Notes under the pieces: model-generated
The model's database searches: none
What the model was told of the DNA's origin: nothing
Seen by the model: only the letters and a program-made list of their open reading frames with translations
Position numbers and translations under genes: made by a program
DNA from: an uncultured Alphaproteobacteria bacterium
GTDB lineage: Bacteria; Pseudomonadota; Alphaproteobacteria; Bin95
DNA: 9,350 nucleotides
Reading direction: 5' to 3'
NCBI GenBank assembly: GCA_913060845.1
Contig: CAJXVF010000055.1
Location: 1 to 9,350 of the forward strand
Part shown: piece by piece, positions 1-6,541 of the stretch
Layout: the number at the start of each line of letters is the position of its first letter
Position numbering within the stretch: position 1 is the stretch's first letter

Positions 1-48
1 CGAGATGTAGAGAGGTCTCGTGGGCTCGGAGATGTGTATAAGAGACAG
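1..48 (+). other. Sequencing adapter (Nextera i7 side), not genomic
   Basis: Bases 15-48 are the Nextera read-2 transposase adapter, ending in the 19-base Tn5 mosaic end AGATGTGTATAAGAGACAG (30-48). Bases 7-14 (gtagagag) are an 8-base i7 index; its reverse complement CTCTCTAC matches the index I remember as N707. Bases 1-6 (cgagat) are the end of the P7 primer. Translation of this adapter creates the false N-terminal peptides MYKRQ and MCIRDR, so the first gene has no genuine start here. Genomic sequence begins at 49. Confidence 0.98.
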
Positions 49-732
49 GCCCAAACGTGGCTGGCTGAAGGCGAATTCAAGCCGAAGCGCCGTGTCCTCA
101 ATTGGCTGCAGCGCACGATTATCGACATCGACGGACGCCGTATTTCTGGCGCGCGCATTCAGCATCCAGCACTCGATAAAGACGGAAAACCAATGGGCGA
201 CGGTGCTACTGCGGACCTGGTCTTGGTTGCCAAAGAGACGCCGGATCAAGAGAAATACAGCCTCGGCGCTGCCATTCCGGACGGCTATAAGCCAAAGCCG
301 GACCACGAGCTTTCGGCAATTGCGCGCATTCCGGACTTCCTGATTCTGGAAGACGTAAAGCCCGCTGGTGAAGTGGACATGGTCGGCGCTTCCACCACCC
401 TGTACGAGACCTATGATGGTATTCGGATGACGTTTACCTCCAAACAGCAGGCAGACGGCAAGATTTGGACGGTAATTGACGTTACTGCTGCAGAGCGCTG
501 GCAGGGCCTCGATGCGTTCCTTGAAGCCCACAAAGGCAAAGACTCAGAAGACGGTCGCATCGCCAACGAATTCAAGGCGCCAGAAGACGTCGCTGCTGAA
601 ATCAAGACTTGGTCTGCCGCGACAGACGGGTGGGCTTACAACCTCACCGACTACAAATCCAAACGCCTGACAGCCCGCACGCCAGACGTGATTGCAGCCC
701 CTGACGCCAAGCAAGGTCAACCGAAGCAGTAG
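49..732 (+). CDS. DUF4340 domain-containing protein, 5'-truncated
   Basis: This is the C-terminal part (227 residues) of a DUF4340 protein; the true start lies upstream of the contig. Recognisable family features are an N-proximal WLQRTIIDIDGRRI segment, a hydrophobic DFLILEDVKPA strand, TTLYETYDGIRMTF, and near the end WAYNLTDYKSKRL, which is the usual DUF4340 closing motif. The tail after it is short, charged and Gln/Lys/Pro-rich. In Alphaproteobacteria DUF4340 genes usually follow ABC-2 type transporter genes of the GldF/GldG kind and their products are thought to be membrane-anchored accessory proteins of that exporter; the N-terminal membrane anchor would be in the missing part. No transporter gene is visible, because the contig starts here. 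The stop is TAG at 730-732, 56 bases before the next gene. The family is fairly sure; the biochemical role is unknown. The apparent ATG at 34 is inside the adapter and must be ignored. Confidence 0.8.
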   Translation, partial: AQTWLAEGEFKPKRRVLNWLQRTIIDIDGRRISGARIQHPALDKDGKPMGDGATADLVLVAKETPDQEKYSLGAAIPDGYKPKPDHELSAIARIPDFLILEDVKPAGEVDMVGASTTLYETYDGIRMTFTSKQQADGKIWTVIDVTAAERWQGLDAFLEAHKGKDSEDGRIANEFKAPEDVAAEIKTWSAATDGWAYNLTDYKSKRLTARTPDVIAAPDAKQGQPKQ

Positions 733-755
733 CGACAGCGCGGAGACGGATTGCT

Positions 756-788
756 AGGCTTTGCTCCTGAACCTTGGGAGCAAAGCTT
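756..788 (+). promoter_or_regulatory. Inverted repeat/hairpin covering the SD of the LLM oxidoreductase gene
   Basis: A perfect 10-bp stem, GCTTTGCTCC (758-767) with GGAGCAAAGC (777-786), encloses a 9-base loop. G-U and A-U pairs can extend it outward to 756/788, directly against the ATG at 789, and a U-G pair can extend it inward. The Shine-Dalgarno GGGAG (776-780, 8 bases before the ATG) lies in the 3' arm and pairs with CTCC in the 5' arm. No T-run follows on either strand, so it does not look like an intrinsic terminator. It could restrict translation of the downstream gene as RNA, or be a dyad operator for a dimeric regulator as DNA. Confidence 0.6.
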
Positions 789-1631
789 ATGCATGTCGGT
801 GTCGCGTTGTTTTTTACAGCGGAGTCAATCCGTGCGGCTGATTTAGGGCTGGCGTTGGAAGAGCGCGGGTTTGAATCGCTTTGGGCGCCGGAGCATTCGC
901 ACATTCCGCTCTCGCGCGGGTCTGAATGGCCGCAGGGTGGGGAGTTGCCCCGGAAATACTTCCAGGTCATGGACCCGTTCGTCACGCTGACTGCAGCGGC
1001 GACAGTTACGATGCGGCTCAAGCTCGCAACCGGCATTTGCCTCGTGCCGCAGCGGGATGTGTTTCAAACGGCAAAGTCCGTCGCAACACTGGACCTGATG
1101 TCCGAAGGGCGATTTCTGTTTGGCATAGGGGCCGGGTGGAACGCGGATGAGATGGCGAACCATGGCGTCGAATACAAAACCCGCATGAAGCTGATGCGTG
1201 AAAAGACCGAGGCCATGCGCGCCATCTGGACGGATGAGACGCCGGAATATAGTGGCGACATGGTGGAGTTCGGCCCGATGCAAACGTGGCCTAAACCGGC
1301 CCAAGCTGGCGGACCGCCGGTTTACGTGGGTGGCGCATTTCCTTACGGCGCCCGGCGCGCGCTTCGATATGGCGATGCATGGCTGCCGCACTGCAGGCGT
1401 CCGCACTATCACATCCTGGATATGATGCCCGAGTATCGCGCCATGGCGAAAGAGGCTGGCCGCGATATTCCTGTCACGGTGTTTGGCGGGGAGCCGGAGC
1501 CAGACATGCTCAAACGCTACGAAGATGCAGGCATTGAACGGGTTGTCGTCAACCTCGACCCAATGGACCGGGACAGCAGCCTAGCTAAGCTGGATAAATG
1601 GGTTAAGGCAGGCATTTTGGAGAGAACCTAG
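789..1631 (+). CDS. LLM class (luciferase-like) F420/flavin-dependent oxidoreductase
   Basis: The 280-residue product has the bacterial luciferase-like TIM-barrel pattern: N-terminal [14 protein letters not shown] strand, [17 protein letters not shown] (residues 25-40), [23 protein letters not shown] (80-102) and the hallmark [16 protein letters not shown] (107-122), then GGPPVYVGG (174-182) and a [12 protein letters not shown] helix-strand (189-200). It resembles the subgroup annotated as F420-dependent LLM oxidoreductase of the Rv2161c type (TIGR03619). Such enzymes are cytoplasmic and use F420 or FMN; which one is used here, and the substrate, cannot be read from sequence. I chose ATG 789 because the family begins with M-x-[IV]-G-V and GGGAG lies 8 bases upstream; the in-frame TTG at 774 would place start and SD inside the hairpin and add five unconserved residues. 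The gene stands alone, 89 bases before the next start. Length is normal and no key segment is missing. Confidence 0.85.
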   Translation: MHVGVALFFTAESIRAADLGLALEERGFESLWAPEHSHIPLSRGSEWPQGGELPRKYFQVMDPFVTLTAAATVTMRLKLATGICLVPQRDVFQTAKSVATLDLMSEGRFLFGIGAGWNADEMANHGVEYKTRMKLMREKTEAMRAIWTDETPEYSGDMVEFGPMQTWPKPAQAGGPPVYVGGAFPYGARRALRYGDAWLPHCRRPHYHILDMMPEYRAMAKEAGRDIPVTVFGGEPEPDMLKRYEDAGIERVVVNLDPMDRDSSLAKLDKWVKAGILERT

Positions 1632-1720
1632 CGCGCGCAAAGATAGATATTCATCGCCGCTTAAGATTATCGCGCGATGTTGGGTACGCGCATTCAAGCG
1701 TCCCAAAATCCGTGATTGAT
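1632..1720. other. Intergenic gap before the chemotaxis gene
   Basis: This 89-base gap is less GC-rich at its centre (around 1640-1670) and contains the 10-base palindrome ATCGCGCGAT (1669-1678). A promoter for the chemoreceptor gene is likely here, but I see no convincing -35/-10 pair and no terminator with a T-run. Confidence 0.35.
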
Positions 1721-3094
1721 ATGCAAAATCGGCACAATCAGCCCGCTAACGATGGCCATGACATGCTGCATTCCGGGCAACCCGATATGCAGGAACGCTA
1801 TCAATTTATTGGCTTGGCTGAGAGCGATCTCCTTGAGTTGCAGGCCTTCTGGCCACCGCTTGAAGCTGCGTTGCCGGAAGTGCTTGACGCCTTCATTGCC
1901 CATTCAATGAGCGTACCAACCGCTGCGCGGCATATGCGCGGTAATGAAGACAAGTTTCGCAAGAGCCAAGCGAAGCATTGGCGGGCGATGTTCACAGGCG
2001 GCTTTGATGCAAGTTATTTCAGCACTGCCGTGAAAATCGGACGCGCCCGTTACCAGAGCGGAATGGAGCCGCGTTGGTTCATTGGCAGTTATGCGACTTT
2101 TCTGAACTTGATTGGCGGCGTGGCGATGCGGAAGTACCGCCGCAAGCCCGCGCGCCTTAAAGCAGTATCAGAGGCTGTTCAGAAAGCTTTGATCTTGGAT
2201 ATGGATGTTGCGATGTCCATTTATTATGAGGAAGCTGCGTCTGAACAGAATGCATTGGTCCGCGAGCTTTCTGCAGAAATGTCTTCCGGGTTGGGTGGGC
2301 TCGTCCATGAAATTATGGGGCAAACGACAAAGCTTGATCATGCAGCCCGAGCCGCAGCCGACGCTGCACAGGCAACCGAAGGCCTCTCAACCGAAGTCGC
2401 TAGTGCAACCGTTCAAACATCCGAAAATGTGAACTCTGCTGCAGCTGCCGGCGAAGAGCTGGCCTTTGCCATCCAGGAAATTAGTTCCCAAGCAGTTCGC
2501 TCGGAGCTAATTGTGCGTGAGGCGATGGATAAGGCGACCGCCACACAGGAAACCGTTCAAAGCTTAGCGCTATCGGCGCAGAAGATTGGCGAAGTGGTCA
2601 AGCTGATCAGCGGGATCGCGGCACAGACCAATCTGCTGGCTCTAAATGCCACAATTGAGGCGGCGCGAGCAGGGGAGGCTGGACGCGGGTTTGCAGTCGT
2701 TGCAGCTGAAGTGATGGCGCTGGCTGCGCAAACGGCTGGCGCGACTGAAGAAATTTCCCGCCAAATTATTGAAATTCAAGGCGTGTCTGAACAAGCTGGC
2801 GGTGCGATCTCCAGCATTGGCGACACGATTGCGAGCGTAAATGAGGCGACGACCTGCATCGCCGCTAGTATTGAAGAACAGACCGTCACAGCGCGCGGGA
2901 TTTCTGAAAGCATGCATGAGGCGTCAAAGGGGGCAGCGAGCGTTGCCGAAAACTGCGCCGCAGTAAATGAACGCGCCAGCGTTACAGGCGAAGCGTCTGA
3001 GCTGATCCTTAAAACGGCGGACGATCTGCGTGATGTCGGCACGCGCCTATATGCAGGCATTGATGAGTTCATGAAGAACCTGGACGCAGCATAA
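1721..3094 (+). CDS. Globin-coupled sensor methyl-accepting chemotaxis protein, probable non-heme
   Basis: A soluble chemoreceptor of 457 residues (460 if GTG 1712 is used; numbering below is from GTG). Residues about 26-175 resemble a protoglobin sensor: LDAFIAHSM (58-66), [12 protein letters not shown] (88-99) and [20 protein letters not shown] (108-127). About 180-460 form a coiled-coil MCP signalling domain whose hairpin tip is [21 protein letters not shown] and onward through [10 protein letters not shown] (301-334), the conserved contact with CheA and CheW. There is no transmembrane segment or HAMP domain, so it should act in the cytoplasm. No C-terminal NWETF-type CheR docking peptide is present. 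In HemAT-like sensors the F-helix reads I-H-L-R-I-G-L; here the proximal His position is Arg113 (CGT, 2048-2050) and the distal Tyr of the FY pair is Ile62. Heme-based oxygen sensing is therefore doubtful. The start is uncertain: GTG 1712, ATG 1721, 1763 and 1787 all lack a clear SD. No other che gene is in the window. Confidence 0.88.
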   Translation: MQNRHNQPANDGHDMLHSGQPDMQERYQFIGLAESDLLELQAFWPPLEAALPEVLDAFIAHSMSVPTAARHMRGNEDKFRKSQAKHWRAMFTGGFDASYFSTAVKIGRARYQSGMEPRWFIGSYATFLNLIGGVAMRKYRRKPARLKAVSEAVQKALILDMDVAMSIYYEEAASEQNALVRELSAEMSSGLGGLVHEIMGQTTKLDHAARAAADAAQATEGLSTEVASATVQTSENVNSAAAAGEELAFAIQEISSQAVRSELIVREAMDKATATQETVQSLALSAQKIGEVVKLISGIAAQTNLLALNATIEAARAGEAGRGFAVVAAEVMALAAQTAGATEEISRQIIEIQGVSEQAGGAISSIGDTIASVNEATTCIAASIEEQTVTARGISESMHEASKGAASVAENCAAVNERASVTGEASELILKTADDLRDVGTRLYAGIDEFMKNLDAA

Positions 3095-3183
3095 CCGATA
3101 TCCGCTAGGTTGCCCTTGCCACATGGCGTCTGTTTGCCCATGTTCTGAAGAACACATCTCCAGCATTTCGGAAGTAAGCGGCA

Positions 3184-4107
3184 ATGGAAATCATGACTGG
3201 CGACGGCGGAGCCCAACCGGCAGACGGCGCGAGCCCCTATATCAAAGACAGTGGCGTCGAAACGTTCATGGCGGACGTGATCGAAGCATCTATGGAAGTC
3301 CCGGTAATTGTGGATTTTTGGGCGCCTTGGTGCGGCCCTTGCAAACAGCTGACGCCGATCCTGGAGAAGGTGGTGAACGCCGCCCAGGGCAAGGTCAAAC
3401 TTGTCAAGATCAATATCGACGAGAACCAGCAGATCGCGCAGCAGATGCAGATCCAGTCGATCCCGATGGTCTATGGCTTCAAGCAAGGCCGCCCTGCTGA
3501 TGGTTTCCAGGGCGCTCTCCCGGAAAGCCAAGTGAGGACGTTCGTTGAAAAGCTTGTTGGCAGTGAAGTGAAAAGCCCGATTGAGGAAGCTGTTGAGCAG
3601 GCGCTCGCAGCGATCGAGGCCGATGACTTTGAGACGGCGGGCGCAATTCTGGCCCAGGTGCTTCAGCATGAGCCGGAAAATCCTTTCGCCCTGGCCGGTC
3701 TGGCACGGGTTGCGCTAGCGGATGGCGATCTTGAGAACGCAGCCGCATTTGTGGAGCGTATTGCAGAAGCCGACCGCAGCGATCCGTTCGTTGCAGGTGC
3801 GATTTCCGCAGTGGACTTGGCAGGACAGACGGCTGGTGCAGATACGTCAGAGATCGAAGCGCTCCTTGCCGCTGCTGATGCTGATCCGAAGAACTACCAG
3901 GCGCGATTTGATCTTGGCATGGCTTACTTCGCGGCAGACCAGCGGGAAGAAGCTGGGCAAGCTATGCTCGACATCATCGCAGCAGACCGGACTTGGAACG
4001 AAGAAGGTGCGCGCACGCAGCTTCTGAAATTCTTTGAAGCCTGGGGGTCTATGGATGATGCATCCAAGGCTGCGCGGCGCGGCCTTTCCTCCATCCTGTT
4101 CTCCTGA
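3184..4107 (+). CDS. cnoX: Thioredoxin-TPR co-chaperone (CnoX/YbbN family), redox-competent form
   Basis: The 307-residue protein has an N-terminal thioredoxin domain (about 18-128) and a C-terminal TPR-like helical region (about 133-300). The active site WAPWCGPCK-type motif is complete, with Cys50 and Cys53 and the cis-proline in SIPMVYGF (Pro94). TPR-like helices are seen at EAVEQALAAIEADDFETAG (135-153) and RFDLGMAYFAADQREEA (241-257). CnoX proteins are cytoplasmic holdases that pass unfolded clients to GroEL or DnaK; the E. coli protein has lost the redox CXXC, while the Caulobacter type keeps it and can reduce disulfides. This one belongs to the latter kind by inspection. ATG 3184 has GGAAG (3170-3174) 9 bases upstream; ATG 3193 is a possible alternative. 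It lies 21 bases before the LON-domain gene and probably shares its mRNA. The 89 bases upstream hold only weak small hairpins (3122-3142 and 3141-3154). Confidence 0.9.
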   Translation: MEIMTGDGGAQPADGASPYIKDSGVETFMADVIEASMEVPVIVDFWAPWCGPCKQLTPILEKVVNAAQGKVKLVKINIDENQQIAQQMQIQSIPMVYGFKQGRPADGFQGALPESQVRTFVEKLVGSEVKSPIEEAVEQALAAIEADDFETAGAILAQVLQHEPENPFALAGLARVALADGDLENAAAFVERIAEADRSDPFVAGAISAVDLAGQTAGADTSEIEALLAAADADPKNYQARFDLGMAYFAADQREEAGQAMLDIIAADRTWNEEGARTQLLKFFEAWGSMDDASKAARRGLSSILFS

Positions 4108-4128
4108 TCCTTCGCGGAGCCAGCGGCA

Positions 4129-4791
4129 ATGACGAATGATCCTTTGGCGCTCGCCCTGCCGGCGATAACGCCAGTATTTCCGCTGACCGGTGTTCTGCTA
4201 CTGCCGCGCGCGCGCTTGCCGCTGCAGATATTTGAGCCGCGTTACAAAGCGATGATGCAGGATGTGATGCTGTTAGATCAGGTGATCGCGATGGTCCAGC
4301 CCCGTGACCCAGAAAGCGTGGGTGACGTGCCGGAACTATATGATGTCGCTTGTCTTGGTCGGATCATTGAGCATGAAGAGCTGGATGATGGCCGTTGGAC
4401 CCTCACGCTGGAAGGCGTCATCCGTCTACGTATTCAGGAAGAGATTGCGGAGAAGGATGGCTATCGCCGGGTTCGCGCCGACTATTCTGATTTTTCGGAA
4501 GACATCACGAAAGCCTTAGAGACGGACCTTGATCGCGACCGGTTGCTGGCTGCACTCGGCGGGTACTTGAAAACACAAGGCCTTGGCGCGGATGAAGATG
4601 CCATTGGCCAACTGCCCGATGAGCCGCTTGTGAATGCGCTCGCTATGGCATGCCCATTCCTTCCAGCGGAAAAGCAGGCGCTCTTGGAAGCCCCGAGCTT
4701 TACGGCACGGGCAGAATTGCTCGAAGCGCTGATGCAGCTTGCCATTGTGCCAAATGCGGCAAATGACGACGAGCCGCTGACGGTCAACTGA
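4129..4791 (+). CDS. LON peptidase substrate-binding (N-terminal) domain protein
   Basis: A 220-residue protein consisting only of the LON N-terminal (PUA-like) substrate-binding domain. The diagnostic segment PVFPLTGVLLLPRARLPLQIFEPRY runs over residues 15-39, followed by CLGRIIEHEELDDGRWTLTLEG (about 75-96), a typical strand pair, and a helical C-terminal half. There is no Walker motif and no Ser-Lys protease domain, so it is not Lon itself; the length is normal for these stand-alone proteins, whose biochemical role is not established. It follows the cnoX gene by 21 bases with GGAG at 4116-4119 as SD. The pairing of these two genes recurs in Alphaproteobacteria as far as I recall and suggests a shared job in protein quality control. 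The small Trm112-type gene that often comes next is absent here; an enoyl-CoA hydratase gene follows instead. Confidence 0.88.
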   Translation: MTNDPLALALPAITPVFPLTGVLLLPRARLPLQIFEPRYKAMMQDVMLLDQVIAMVQPRDPESVGDVPELYDVACLGRIIEHEELDDGRWTLTLEGVIRLRIQEEIAEKDGYRRVRADYSDFSEDITKALETDLDRDRLLAALGGYLKTQGLGADEDAIGQLPDEPLVNALAMACPFLPAEKQALLEAPSFTARAELLEALMQLAIVPNAANDDEPLTVN

Positions 4792-4831
4792 CCGGGCTTG
4801 CTAAGTGGGCACCGACTAAGGGGATAAACCA

Positions 4832-5647
4832 ATGGGTTATGAACATATCGTGGTAGAGCGGGATGGACCCGTTGCACTGCTGACATTCAATCGGCCCGAC
4901 CGGCTAAACGCATTCCACAATCCGCTGATGCACGAGACCTTGGATGCTGTAGCAGCATTGGATGAAGACCCTGCTGTCCGCGCCATTGTGGTGAACGGCG
5001 CAGGCCGGGCGTTCTCTGCCGGGTTTGATCTCAAGGCGGCTGCCGAAAATCCAAAATCAGATATCGAAGATTGGGAGCGGCAAATGCAGCTCCAGTTCGA
5101 TTTTATTATGCAGTTCTGGCACGCCAAAACGCCGACGCTTTCTGCCATCCATGGCTACTGCTTGGCTGGTGCATTTGAAGTGATGCTCGCAACGGATATC
5201 ACGATTGCGGAGCCTGGAACTAAGCTTGGCGAACCCGAAGTTCGTTTTGGCACCGGCATCGTCGCAATGTTGCTACCTTGGGTGACAGGGCCGAAGCAGG
5301 CGAAGGAAATTCTGCTGACGGGTGAGGATAAGCTGGATGCGGCTGAAGCCGTAACTATGGGCATTATCAATCGCGTAGCGCCTGAGGGTGAGGCATTGCC
5401 TGCGACACTGGCTAAAGCGCGGATGATTGCAAGTGCGTCTGAACGCTCTGTCACGCTAACGAAGCGCGCGATTAATCAGACCTATCAGGCAATGGGCATC
5501 GACGCCGCACTGCGCACCGGGTTGGATATTGATGTGCTGCTAAACGCTGGCGGCGGCCCGGAGAAACGTGAGTTCGCACGTATCCGGGATGAGCAAGGCC
5601 TGAGGGCCGCATTGGCGTGGCGTGATGCGCGGTTCAAAGACGTCTAA
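4832..5647 (+). CDS. Enoyl-CoA hydratase/isomerase (crotonase) family protein
   Basis: A 271-residue crotonase-fold enzyme, full length for the family. Visible are the N-terminal VALLTFNRPDRLNAF (14-28), the first oxyanion segment RAFSAGFDLK (59-68), and HGYCLAGAFEVMLATDITIA (107-126) leading to KLGEPEVRFG (131-140). Comparison with rat mitochondrial enoyl-CoA hydratase places the oxyanion glycine at Gly113 and the two catalytic glutamates at Glu116 and Glu136, so hydratase activity is possible; the usual GGG before the first Glu is here AGA. The C-terminal helical part AALAWRDARF is typical. Substrate chain length and pathway cannot be deduced: beta-oxidation, amino acid or aromatic acyl-CoA breakdown all fit. 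It has a strong SD, AGGGGA (4819-4824), 7 bases before the ATG, and lies 40 bases after the LON-domain gene, so read-through from it is possible. It ends 12 bases before the convergent SDR gene with no terminator between them. Confidence 0.9.
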   Translation: MGYEHIVVERDGPVALLTFNRPDRLNAFHNPLMHETLDAVAALDEDPAVRAIVVNGAGRAFSAGFDLKAAAENPKSDIEDWERQMQLQFDFIMQFWHAKTPTLSAIHGYCLAGAFEVMLATDITIAEPGTKLGEPEVRFGTGIVAMLLPWVTGPKQAKEILLTGEDKLDAAEAVTMGIINRVAPEGEALPATLAKARMIASASERSVTLTKRAINQTYQAMGIDAALRTGLDIDVLLNAGGGPEKREFARIRDEQGLRAALAWRDARFKDV

Positions 5648-5659
5648 TCGGTGACTACG

Positions 5660-6472
5660 TTAGGTTGACCAAGCTGGCGTCGGCGCAAGCTCTGGCCATG
5701 CAGCCGGGCGCGCGGCTTTGGCGGCGGCTTCAGTCTCCGGCAGGCTCGCATCCCAATCTTGGCCAGCAATGCGCATGCCTGTGAAATCCTTGGGCGCACG
5801 GCTCGCCATCCAGCGGATCGGCGGTCCCATTACGCCGGGCTTCAACATTTTGTCGCGTGGAATGCCGGACGCAGGGGAAACAAACGGTGTGTCCGTGGCA
5901 CCGCCGGGCACCAACACATTCACCGCAACACCATCCGCTGCAAATTGCTTGGCCCAGATGGCTGTCATGCTTTCCAGCGCTGCTTTGGTAGGGCCGTAAG
6001 GGGCCACGCGATGCATGGTGAAATAGCTGGTCGTCACCATCACGATCTGGCCGCGCGGGCTTTGCTTGAGATGCGGCATGGCGGCCCGGCTCATGGCGAG
6101 CGGTCCTCGCACGTTCACGCGGAAGAAATTGTCCCAAATTTCGTCGGTGAGTTCGTCTAGGTCTGGCAGGCGCGTTTCCCCATCTGCCCGAAGCGACCCC
6201 ATGCCGATGCCAGCATTGTTGATCAAAATGTCCAACCGTCCCGTCGCATCTACAGCAGCCTGCACGGCAGCGGCGCAACTGGCGGTGTCGGCGACATCGG
6301 ATTGAAATGTGTGGATGTCTCCGCCCATATCAGCCTTCAGGCGCTCTAGTGCGGCAGGATCACGGTCTGCTGCGACGCAGGTTACGCCGTCTTGGCGGAG
6401 GGCATCGATCATGGCGCGGGCAAGGCCACCAGCGCCGCCGGTGATGAGCGCAGTTAAGGGAGCAGATGTCAT
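5660..6472 (-). CDS. SDR family NAD(P)-dependent oxidoreductase
   Basis: The 270-residue product is a classical short-chain dehydrogenase/reductase. It has a Rossmann nucleotide-binding motif TGGAGGLA (11-18; the last Gly of TGxxxGxG is Ala), an acidic AADRD stretch at the end of beta-2 (35-39, Asp37 suggesting NAD preference, not certain), DV (59-60), NNAG (85-88), and the active-site pair Tyr159 and Lys163 in YGPTK. A Ser149 precedes Tyr159 by 10 residues; the exact catalytic Ser/Thr (TTS, 147-149) is not clear. VPGGATDTPF (188-197) is the cofactor-closing loop region. The substrate is unknown. I chose ATG 6472 because AGGA (bases 6484-6481 read on this strand) lies 8 bases upstream and the Rossmann strand begins at once; the in-frame start at 6505 would fall inside the restored SMP-30 reading frame. 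It is second in a unit with the SMP-30 gene and converges on the crotonase gene. Confidence 0.9.
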   Translation of the reverse strand: MTSAPLTALITGGAGGLARAMIDALRQDGVTCVAADRDPAALERLKADMGGDIHTFQSDVADTASCAAAVQAAVDATGRLDILINNAGIGMGSLRADGETRLPDLDELTDEIWDNFFRVNVRGPLAMSRAAMPHLKQSPRGQIVMVTTSYFTMHRVAPYGPTKAALESMTAIWAKQFAADGVAVNVLVPGGATDTPFVSPASGIPRDKMLKPGVMGPPIRWMASRAPKDFTGMRIAGQDWDASLPETEAAAKAARPAAWPELAPTPAWST

Positions 6473-6482
6473 GGGAACAGTC

Positions 6483-6541
6483 CTACAGATTAAACAGATC
6501 AACACCCGCGGTTACCGTGCGAACGCGGTAGAGGCTGTTAG
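6483..6541 (-). other. Out-of-frame C-terminal tail of the SMP-30 gene
   Basis: On the minus strand the shifted frame reads SLYRVRTVTAGVDLFNL and stops with TAG at 6485-6483. SLYRVRT is what I expect to follow LTAS at the end of SMP-30-like proteins. The TAG overlaps the SD (TAGGA) of the SDR gene and leaves a 10-base gap to its ATG, an ordinary operon spacing, whereas the in-frame stop at 6514-6512 leaves 39 bases. This supports the tail being the original end of the gene. Confidence 0.6.

Noticed and set aside
774..788. TTG at 774 as start of the LLM oxidoreductase
   Set aside because: It lies in the loop of the hairpin, has no SD of its own, and adds residues not expected before the conserved M-x-V-G-V strand.
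843..1412. Minus-strand open frame of 189 codons
   Set aside because: It is a shadow of the LLM oxidoreductase gene, Arg/His/Cys-rich and without any family resemblance.
3122..3154. Overlapping small hairpins between the MCP and cnoX genes (CATGG/CCATG and TGTTC/GAACA)
   Set aside because: The stems are only 5 bp, mutually exclusive, and lack a T-run, so neither a terminator nor a riboswitch can be supported.
2776..3669. Long open frame on the minus strand (297 codons)
   Set aside because: It lies antisense to the MCP and CnoX genes, both clearly real, is rich in Arg/His/Cys with no recognisable domain, and crosses their intergenic gap.
4781..4794. Palindrome CGGTCA-AC-TGACCG over the stop of the LON-domain gene
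   Set aside because: The two-base loop is too tight for a stable hairpin, there is no T-run, and most of it is coding; probably chance.
5730..6278. Minus-strand open frame of 182 codons in another frame of the SDR gene
   Set aside because: The SDR frame on the same strand has all family motifs; this one is a shifted shadow with Arg/His/Cys-rich composition.
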